Source: Agrobacterium vitis
Lineage (GTDB): Bacteria; Pseudomonadota; Alphaproteobacteria; Rhizobiales; Rhizobiaceae
Assembly: GCF_037039395.1 (NCBI RefSeq)
Contig: NZ_CP146242.1
Coordinates: 2,236,001 to 2,300,000 of the forward strand
Direction of reading: 5' to 3'
Length of the DNA: 64,000 nucleotides
Below, one piece after another: positions 24,995 to 31,152 of the stretch (its first letter is position 1; every line of letters starts with the position of its first letter). Under the pieces are notes generated by a model that did not search any database, was not told the origin of the DNA, and saw nothing but the letters and a program-made list of their open reading frames with translations. A program made the position numbers and the translations under genes.

Positions 24995-25507
24995 TTAGGA
25001 AGCGATAATCGCCCGCAGCATCCACAATGCCTTTTCGTGGAAGGTCAGGCGGGCTGTCAGCATGTCTGATGTAACCAGATCGCCAGCTTCATCGGCAGCC
25101 TCACCGACCTCGCGCATCTGACGCACAGCAGCCTCATGGTCGGCGATCAAATCCTTGACCATGTCAATGGCGGCGTGATGCTGGGTCTCGCCAGTCTTTG
25201 GTGCGAAATTGCTGCTGCTTTGCAAATTGACCGGGGCAAGATGTCCGAGGGCGCGAATACGCTCAGCAATAATGTCGACGGCGGCAAACAGCGTATTGTA
25301 ATGCTCTTCCGTCAGTTCGTGGATCGGCTTGAACAGCGGACCAACAACATTCCAGTGATAGACCTGCGTCTTGATCGTCAGGGCATAGGTGGCGGCAAGG
25401 ATTTTGGAGAGATCCTTGGAGGCCTGTTCGCGGTAGGCGTCTTCAAGTCCGATGCTGATTTTTTCGTCACGGGCTCTGGGCTTCAATACTTCTGCAACTT
25501 TGGCCAT
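24995..25507 (-). CDS. dps: Dps-family ferritin-like DNA-protection protein
   Basis: 170 aa miniferritin that oxidises and stores iron with peroxide and shields DNA. The intersubunit ferroxidase ligands are visible in KTQVYHWNVVGP (His about residue 51), IHELTEEHYNTLFAAVDIIAERI (Glu/Asp/Glu about 66-82). The Lys/Arg-rich N-terminus (MAKVAEVLKPRARDEK) may bind DNA. The ATG at 25507 is chosen over 25612, whose added 35 residues look random. A GGAAC exists 55 bases upstream but without CGTT at the right distance; EcfG control is therefore unproven. Confidence 0.9.
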   Translation of the reverse strand: MAKVAEVLKPRARDEKISIGLEDAYREQASKDLSKILAATYALTIKTQVYHWNVVGPLFKPIHELTEEHYNTLFAAVDIIAERIRALGHLAPVNLQSSSNFAPKTGETQHHAAIDMVKDLIADHEAAVRQMREVGEAADEAGDLVTSDMLTARLTFHEKALWMLRAIIAS

Positions 25508-25631
25508 GAATTTGGTCCTTTCCGTAAAAATCAAGGCGACGAAAAGCCCCGCCGAAACAGGGTTCCGCCGTCGGTTGAGGGTATGACTGCACTTACGAAC
25601 TGCGACAGGCAAACTGCGACAGGCTTAGCCG

Positions 25632-26066
25632 TTACTTACGGCCGATCCCCTGGCTGCGTGCAAACAGATAGGCAAGCATGCCGACCGCCGCGACCCCGAC
25701 GATGGGGTTGACCTTCAGCATTCCGGGCAAGCGTCCCATCAGCCCCATGGTCAGCGGATCGGTCGCTGCCAGCGTCGCGGTTTGAAGAAATGCCCGCCTG
25801 CGTGCTTCACGGCGATTGATGATGGAGACGATCGCTAAGGTGATCAGGCCGATCAACACCGCGATGCCTGCAATTACCAGCCCGGCCGGACCGGCACCGA
25901 TCTCAGCCGCCAGGAAAATCCAGCCGGAAACAATCGCTGCAACGATGGCAATCAGGAAACAAAACCCGGCAATAGCGCCAGCGATAGCGTTGCGCCGGGC
26001 TTTGTCGATCCTGGGCTTCACGCCTTCTGCGGCCACCAGTGTCAGACGTGTGAGCAAACCGAACAT
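25632..26066 (-). CDS. Phage-holin-like / DUF-type membrane protein
   Basis: 144 aa with two close hydrophobic helices (AGAIAGFCFLIAIVAAIVSGWIF-like region, about residues 28-50, and GPAGLVIAGIAVLIGLITLA, about 58-80), a basic loop (NRREARRRAF) and a third C-terminal helix (NPIVGVAAVGMLAYLFA). This arrangement is like the actinobacterial holin-X/phage-holin-family proteins that often pair with DUF883 genes. It starts three bases after the DUF883 gene ends and shares its EcfG promoter. Exact function unknown. Confidence 0.75.
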   Translation of the reverse strand: MFGLLTRLTLVAAEGVKPRIDKARRNAIAGAIAGFCFLIAIVAAIVSGWIFLAAEIGAGPAGLVIAGIAVLIGLITLAIVSIINRREARRRAFLQTATLAATDPLTMGLMGRLPGMLKVNPIVGVAAVGMLAYLFARSQGIGRK

Positions 26067-26069
26067 TGA

Positions 26070-26369
26070 TTAGCGCCGTGACAGCAGGGCGAAAATAAAG
26101 CCGAGACCGGCAGCAATCGCCACCGACTGCAACGGTTTTGCCCGAATTTTATCTTCCAGATCCTGTTCCAGCGCAGAAACGCTGCTGCGTGCGGAGCTGA
26201 TCGCATCCGATGCCTTGTCGCCGACCTGATGCAATGTTGCGCTGCCGAGGGAGGCGAGCGTGCTCGTCAGCGAAGCAACGTCCTGCTTGAGCTGCTCGAT
26301 CTGCGCTTCGAGTTCCTTGGACCGTGCTTCTGCTTCCAAATCGTTAACGGCTTCATTGATATCGACCAT
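26070..26369 (-). CDS. DUF883/ElaB-like membrane-anchored stress protein
   Basis: 99 aa. A long coiled-coil-like helix (about residues 8-70: NDLEAEARSKELEAQIEQLK, continuing with heptads) is followed by one C-terminal membrane helix with the family ending KPLQSVAIAAGLGFIFALLSRR. Proteins of the ElaB/YqjD group sit in the inner membrane and are stationary-phase induced in E. coli. Preceded by an exact EcfG promoter 71 bases upstream and followed by the holin-like gene. Confidence 0.82.
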   Translation of the reverse strand: MVDINEAVNDLEAEARSKELEAQIEQLKQDVASLTSTLASLGSATLHQVGDKASDAISSARSSVSALEQDLEDKIRAKPLQSVAIAAGLGFIFALLSRR

Positions 26370-26439
26370 GGACGAACTCCTTCTGGATTTTAAGGCTGCG
26401 CAAACCGTTATCCCGTCTGCGGTGCGAACTCTATCAACA

Positions 26440-26464
26440 AACGTTGCTCAGGCCCAAGGGTTCC
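26440..26464 (-). promoter_or_regulatory. EcfG promoter of the DUF883/holin-like pair
   Basis: Minus strand GGAAC (26464-26460), 16-base spacer, CGTT (26443-26440). Exact consensus. Confidence 0.87.
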
Positions 26465-26546
26465 ATTTTTCAACTATTTTCGGGTCACCCTTCTCGCATG
26501 GCATGATGTCAACGGTCGTCTACCGTCGTGCCACATCGGTATAATC

Positions 26547-26571
26547 GGAACCTTCAAGGTTGCATGACGTT
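26547..26571 (+). promoter_or_regulatory. EcfG promoter of csbD
   Basis: Exact GGAAC-N16-CGTT, 84 bases before the csbD ATG and divergent from the EcfG promoter at 26440-26464. Confidence 0.87.
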
Positions 26572-26655
26572 AATCTCATGCTACCATGCTCGGACCGCTG
26601 ATGTTTGACGGCGGCACGGGCTTCTCGAAATCGCCAATCGGAAGAGGAGACCGCG

Positions 26656-26853
26656 ATGAACTGGAACCGTGTTGAAGGCAATTGGGAACAATTCAAGGGC
26701 AAGGCCCAGGCGCAATGGGGCAAGCTGACCGGCGACGACCTGGATGTTATTGCCGGTAATCGCAAACAATTGAGCGGCAAATTGCAGGAACTCTATGGAA
26801 AAGGCCAGGATGAGGCCGACCGAGAGATCGACGATTGGGTCAAACGCCACTAA
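26656..26853 (+). CDS. CsbD-family general stress protein
   Basis: 65 aa, very hydrophilic, with the family pattern MNWNRVEGNWEQFKGKAQAQ, GKLTGDDLDVIAGNRKQLSGK and a charged end. CsbD-type proteins are among the most strongly induced stress proteins in many bacteria (sigma-B in Bacillus, EcfG in rhizobia), with unknown biochemical role. The ATG follows AGAGGAGACC. Single gene with EcfG promoter and terminator. Confidence 0.9.
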   Translation: MNWNRVEGNWEQFKGKAQAQWGKLTGDDLDVIAGNRKQLSGKLQELYGKGQDEADREIDDWVKRH

Positions 26854-26897
26854 TATACCCTAACCGCAGTCTGGCGACATGATGTCGTCTTGCGGGT

Positions 26898-26937
26898 GCG
26901 GCGCTGGAAACCATGATGGTTCTGGCGCCGCTTTTTT
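26898..26937 (+). terminator. Rho-independent terminator of csbD
   Basis: Arms GCGGCGC and GCGCCGC with further partial pairing inside (GAAACC/GGTTC), followed by six T. Ends just before the convergent ligase gene. Confidence 0.85.
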
Positions 26938-26941
26938 ATGA

Positions 26942-28561
26942 TCATGCTGGCAGCATATGCAGCAGCGTTTCCAGCCGGTCGGCATCACGGGGAAGTTTAT
27001 CGCTCCGCAGCCGTGAAATCCGGGGAAAGCGCATGGCGACGCCGGATTTGTGCCGGGTGGACCGGTTCAGCCCTTCAAAGGCCACCTCTACCACGAAACC
27101 ATGATCCGGCTCGGCGCGAATCGAGCGCACAGGGCCGAACCGGTCGATGGTGTTGTTGCGCACATATTTATCGAGAATTTCCAGCTCCTGGTCGGTAAAG
27201 CCGAAATAGGCCTTGCCCACTGGCACCAGTTGGTCGCCGCCCTCAGGCATCTGCATCCAGACCCCGAAGGTAAAATCGGAATAATAGCTGGAGCGCTTGC
27301 CATGGCCGCGCTGGGCATACATCAGCACTGCATCGACGTTCAGCGGTTGTTTTTTCCACTTGAACCACGGCCCCTTGGCGCGTCCCGCCTGGTAAATGCT
27401 ATCGCGGCGCTTGATCATCACCCCTTCGATGACCGGATCGGGCGGTGAGTGCCGCAGGGCGTCCAGCTCGTCCCAACTGGAAAAACCAATCAGCGGCGAG
27501 AGATCGAAACGGGTGGCGGGCGCTTTTTCGACAATCTCTGCAAGCAGACCCCGGCGTGCCTCAAAGCCCAGGTTTCGCACATCCTGGTCGCCGGTAAACA
27601 GCAGATCATAGGCGCGGATGAAGGCCGGATAATCGCTGAGCATTTTCGTCGTAACGCTCTTGCGGTTCAGACGTTGCTGAAGATCGGAAAAGCTGCGGGT
27701 TGGCTGGTTGGAGCGGGCGGTGCCGCCGACCAGCAATTCGCCATCAATCACCCCATCGAAATTAGCCGCTGCAATAATATCGGGAAAAGCTCCGGAAATA
27801 TCGTCGCCGGAGCGGGAATAGAGGCGGCAGGTGTCTCCGTGGCGCGAAAGCTGCACCCGGATACCGTCCCATTTCCACTCGGCGGCGTAATCGGCGGGAT
27901 CGAGGCCATCCAGATCTCCATTGCCGACCGGATTGGACAGCATGACGGAATGAAAGATCGCCGGCGTCGCCAGCACAGGCTTGTCGGCGCCGCCCTCAAG
28001 CCAGGCAAACAGGCTCACATAGGGCGGCTCCAGCCCATGCCAGAGCGTCTCGATATCACCTACATCCTTGCCCGACATTTCGGCCAGCGCCTGTTTGGCA
28101 AGTCGTGCCGAAACCCCGATCCGCAAGCCGCCGGTCGCCAGTTTGAGAAAGGCGAAACGGCCTGACGTGTCGAGTTGGTCGAGCAGATCGCGCACGGCGC
28201 CCCGCACTTGAGTGCGGCCAAGCGATTGCATGAGGGCGACGACCTCGCCAAGGCTTGGTTCGGCCATTTCGGCCTTTTCGCCGCGGTCCTGGTCCCAGAC
28301 CAGCGAAATGGTTTCGGCGAGGTCGCCGACATAGTCATAGGAATAACCGAAGAGGACAGGGTCCATCCGCTCCAGCACCAGTTCTTTCAGCAGGGCTGGC
28401 TTGACTGTTTTCAGATCAAGTGTTCCGGCCAGAACGCCCAGCGCATAGCCCCGGTCCGGGTCTGGCACGCCGGCAAAATAATCGGCCAACAGCTTGAGCT
28501 TGGCATTGCGGCTCGGGGTCAGGACGAGGCGGTCGAGAAGGGTGGCAAAGGCGCGCATCAA
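26942..28561 (-). CDS. ATP-dependent DNA ligase (ligase-associated DNA damage response type)
   Basis: 539 aa. The N-terminal DNA-binding domain (about residues 1-190) precedes the adenylation domain with motif I EWKWDGIRVQ (AMP-accepting Lys about residue 229), motif III-like FDGVIDGELLVG, motif IV EGVMIKRRDSIYQ and motif V WFKWKKQPL, then an OB-fold C-terminus. This matches the family annotated as cisplatin damage response ligase, encoded with the exonuclease whose gene overlaps upstream by four bases. The pair seals and trims damaged ends. The DEXH helicase and PdeM endonuclease genes that often accompany it are not in this window. Confidence 0.9.
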   Translation of the reverse strand: MMRAFATLLDRLVLTPSRNAKLKLLADYFAGVPDPDRGYALGVLAGTLDLKTVKPALLKELVLERMDPVLFGYSYDYVGDLAETISLVWDQDRGEKAEMAEPSLGEVVALMQSLGRTQVRGAVRDLLDQLDTSGRFAFLKLATGGLRIGVSARLAKQALAEMSGKDVGDIETLWHGLEPPYVSLFAWLEGGADKPVLATPAIFHSVMLSNPVGNGDLDGLDPADYAAEWKWDGIRVQLSRHGDTCRLYSRSGDDISGAFPDIIAAANFDGVIDGELLVGGTARSNQPTRSFSDLQQRLNRKSVTTKMLSDYPAFIRAYDLLFTGDQDVRNLGFEARRGLLAEIVEKAPATRFDLSPLIGFSSWDELDALRHSPPDPVIEGVMIKRRDSIYQAGRAKGPWFKWKKQPLNVDAVLMYAQRGHGKRSSYYSDFTFGVWMQMPEGGDQLVPVGKAYFGFTDQELEILDKYVRNNTIDRFGPVRSIRAEPDHGFVVEVAFEGLNRSTRHKSGVAMRFPRISRLRSDKLPRDADRLETLLHMLPA

Positions 28562-29574
28562 TCGCCCTCGTCTTCATAGCCGACCAGATGCAGCGGCTTG
28601 GCGGCGATACCGTTCAACTCGCACCAGCGCACCAAAGCCTCTTCGCGTCCATGCGTGACCCAGACGGCACCGGGTTGCAATTCGCGGATCGTCTCGATCA
28701 GCTCAGGCCAGTCGCAATGATCGGAAATGACCAGCGGCAATTCGACCCCGCGCTGCTTGGCCCTTTGACGCACCATCATCCAGCCAGAGGCGAAAATCGC
28801 CAGCGGATCGTGAAAACGCCGCGCCCAGCGATCGGCAAAAGCCGAAGGCGGACCAATGACGATAGCGCCTTCGAAATGGCTGGAACCGCCGCTTTCCACT
28901 GTTGCGGGGCGCAATTCTCCCAGCTCGATGCCCTGGCTCTGGTAATAGTCGCAGAGCTTGGTGAGTGCGCCGTGAATATAGATTGGCTTCTCATAGCCCG
29001 CTTGACGGATCAGCGAGATCACCCGCTGCGCTTTGCCCAGCGCATAGGCCCCAACCAGATGGCTGCGCTGCGGAAACTGTTCCAGCGACCGCAAAAGCTT
29101 GCCGATTTCCAGTGCCGGATCGGGATGGTGAAAGACCGGCAGCGCAAAGGTTGCCTCAGTGATGAACACATCGCAAGGCACCGGTACGAAAGCCGCACAG
29201 GTGGCATCGGGCCGACGTTTGTAATCGCCGGAAACGACGATGCGGGTTCCCGCCCGCTCAATCGAAATCTGCGCCGACCCCAGAACGTGTCCGGCTGGAT
29301 GAAAACCAATGGCAACGCCGTCCATCATGATGGTTTCGCCAAAATCGATGGCCTGGGACGATCCTGCAAAGTCGGCGCCGTAGCGCAACGCCATGATGTC
29401 AAGCGTCTGCCGGGTGGCCAGCACTTTTTCATGACCGGCGCGGGCATGGTCGGAATGGCCATGCGTAATCAGCGCCCGGGCCACCGGCCGCACCGGATCG
29501 ACATAAAAATCGCCGGTCGGACAATAGAGACCGGCAGGAGTGGGATAAAGCAGGGCCTCGGGCTTGATCATCAT
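28558..29574 (-). CDS. Ligase-associated DNA exonuclease (metallo-beta-lactamase fold)
   Basis: 338 aa nuclease of the beta-CASP-like metallo-beta-lactamase superfamily. The metal motif ALITHGHSDHARAGHEKV (HxHxDH, about residues 34-51) and later Gly-His (GFHPAGHVLGSAQI) and Asp (VVSGDYKRR) ligands are present, as is ISDHCDWPELIE near the C-terminus. In proteobacteria this protein is encoded with an ATP-dependent ligase, as here, where its stop overlaps the ligase ATG. Two consecutive ATG codons mark the start. Divergent from the MerR-type gene. Confidence 0.9.
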   Translation of the reverse strand: MMIKPEALLYPTPAGLYCPTGDFYVDPVRPVARALITHGHSDHARAGHEKVLATRQTLDIMALRYGADFAGSSQAIDFGETIMMDGVAIGFHPAGHVLGSAQISIERAGTRIVVSGDYKRRPDATCAAFVPVPCDVFITEATFALPVFHHPDPALEIGKLLRSLEQFPQRSHLVGAYALGKAQRVISLIRQAGYEKPIYIHGALTKLCDYYQSQGIELGELRPATVESGGSSHFEGAIVIGPPSAFADRWARRFHDPLAIFASGWMMVRQRAKQRGVELPLVISDHCDWPELIETIRELQPGAVWVTHGREEALVRWCELNGIAAKPLHLVGYEDEGD

Positions 29575-29620
29575 GCTAAAATAGGGCGGCAGGCGCCAGA
29601 AGTGTAGAGCGAATTTGCTC

Positions 29621-29651
29621 TTGACCTGTCCCTTGGGGCCGCTTCCATACG
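29621..29651 (+). promoter_or_regulatory. Candidate MerR-type promoter
   Basis: TTGACC (-35), a 19-base spacer and CATACG (-10) upstream of the MerR-ATPase gene. The over-long spacer, with CC..GG symmetry inside (CCCTTGGGG), is the hallmark of promoters controlled by MerR proteins, suggesting autoregulation. The -10 is a poor match. Confidence 0.45.
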
Positions 29652-29681
29652 TATGGCGGTCAACAACGAACGAGGTGATTC

Positions 29682-30713
29682 GTGACGTATTCCGCTCAAT
29701 ATCTGAATGCTTCCGAGGCCGCGCGCCGGCTCGGCGTATCCATGAAGGCCCTGCGGCTCTACGAGCAGAAAGGGTTGATAACGCCGGTTCGCACCGCTGC
29801 CGGGTGGAGGACTTACGGTCCCGCCGAAATGGCTCGCGCCACGGACATCATTGCCCTGCGAGACCTTGGCCTCAGTCTTGCAGAGGTCAAGCGTGTGATG
29901 GAAGGGGATCCGCAATGCCTCGAACCGGCTTTCGCGCGGCATCAGTCCGCGCTTGAACGGACCATCCGACAGACGGCACAAGCCCTGGAGAAAATCCGGG
30001 CGCTGCGCCAGGATATAGCCGCCGGGACAGTCCCTGCGTTTGCCGAATTAGTGGGTCTGTCGCGTCGCAGTGGCGACGTTCGGCTTGCCCTGGATCTTCC
30101 GTGGCCGTGGGGTGGAGAACGCTTCGAGCTGCTGGATATTCGTCCAATCAATTATATTGTCGGTCCACTCGGATGCGGCAAGACCAGGCTTGCCCATGCA
30201 ATCGCTGCCGCCTTACCTGATGCAGCATTTCTTGGTCTGGACCGGCTTGAAGACATGGGCAGTGCAGCAAAGGCGCGTCTTGATGCCGATCTCTGTTTAA
30301 GGGAGAGGATTGAGCGGGCCTTGGCTTGGCTTATGGAGGAAGGAGCTGTTCCTTCTGATGCCTTGACGGCCCTTCTGGTTGGGCTGGAAGCGCACGGTCC
30401 GGCCTGCCTGGTTATCGATATGGTGGAGGATGGCCTGGATAGCGCCACGCAGGAGGCGTTGACCGGTTACCTGCGCCATCACTGCTCCCAGTCACGTCCG
30501 CTGTTTCTTATGACCCGATCGGCGTCGATCCTCGACCTGGATGCGGTGACGGGGGACGAAGTCATCATTTTTTGCCCCGCCAACCACAGCCCCCCAAGCG
30601 TAGTCGCGCCTTATCCCGGTGCCCCCGGCTATGAGGCCCTTTCCACATGTCTCGCCTCACCGGAGGTTCGGGCACGCAGCCGGGGTGTCGTTGCTTTCAG
30701 GCCTCATTCGTAA
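29682..30713 (+). CDS. MerR-family regulator fused to a P-loop ATPase-like domain
   Basis: 343 aa with GTG start preceded by CGAGGTGA. Residues 1-75 are a clear MerR winged helix (ASEAARRLGVSMKALRLYEQ, then KGLITPVRTAAGWRTYG), followed by the dimerisation helix (about 80-120). Instead of a small ligand pocket, residues 150-343 contain a P-loop GPLGCGKTRLA (about 166-176), a Walker B-like ACLVIDMVEDG (about 240), and a sensor-like RPLFLMTRS. This is the layout of a small ABC/AAA-type ATPase. The combination suggests a regulator gated by nucleotide. Target genes unknown. Confidence 0.82.
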   Translation: MTYSAQYLNASEAARRLGVSMKALRLYEQKGLITPVRTAAGWRTYGPAEMARATDIIALRDLGLSLAEVKRVMEGDPQCLEPAFARHQSALERTIRQTAQALEKIRALRQDIAAGTVPAFAELVGLSRRSGDVRLALDLPWPWGGERFELLDIRPINYIVGPLGCGKTRLAHAIAAALPDAAFLGLDRLEDMGSAAKARLDADLCLRERIERALAWLMEEGAVPSDALTALLVGLEAHGPACLVIDMVEDGLDSATQEALTGYLRHHCSQSRPLFLMTRSASILDLDAVTGDEVIIFCPANHSPPSVVAPYPGAPGYEALSTCLASPEVRARSRGVVAFRPHS

Positions 30714-30895
30714 ATGCTGCTGACTGGCGGATTGCCGTTCGCCTGTGCATCCATGCGCAGGCGAGACCTGCGATTGCAGCGTGACATCCCGCTTGTATTT
30801 GCGGTATCGGATAGAGACAGTGTGGCATTGTTTTCTCAGGCATTGCCCGCACGGTCTTTCAGACCTTTCGACGCGCAATCTCAGGATCTATTTCC

Positions 30896-31132
30896 ATGAA
30901 ACCCATTTTCGTTCAGCTGCAATGTGTTCCCGGCAAGACCTATGAGGTGGCCGACGCGATCTATAAGGCGGAGATCGTCTCAGAACTTTATTCCACTTCG
31001 GGTGAATATGATCTGCTGATGAAGGTCTATATCGAGGATGGGCAGGACGTCGGCAAATTCGTCAACGAGCAGATTTCGGCCGTACCCGGCGTGGTCCGCT
31101 CGCTGACGACAATGACGTTTACCGCTTTCTAA
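30896..31132 (+). CDS. Stand-alone Lrp/AsnC ligand-binding (RAM) domain protein
   Basis: 78 aa consisting only of the RAM domain of Lrp proteins: KPIFVQLQCVPGKTYEVADA, then ELYSTSGEYDLLMKVYIEDG and a closing VVRSLTTMTFTAF. There is no helix-turn-helix. Such free domains form octamers or decamers and bind amino acids or modify Lrp partners. It is convergent with the aminotransferase fusion (20 bases apart), which fits an amino-acid role, but no target is known. Confidence 0.85.
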   Translation: MKPIFVQLQCVPGKTYEVADAIYKAEIVSELYSTSGEYDLLMKVYIEDGQDVGKFVNEQISAVPGVVRSLTTMTFTAF

Positions 31133-31152
31133 GCGTCATCAGGCGAAGCCCG

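Noticed and set aside
25542..25566. Possible EcfG promoter of dps
   Set aside because: GGAAC is present on the minus strand but the -10 position reads TTTT, not CGTT.
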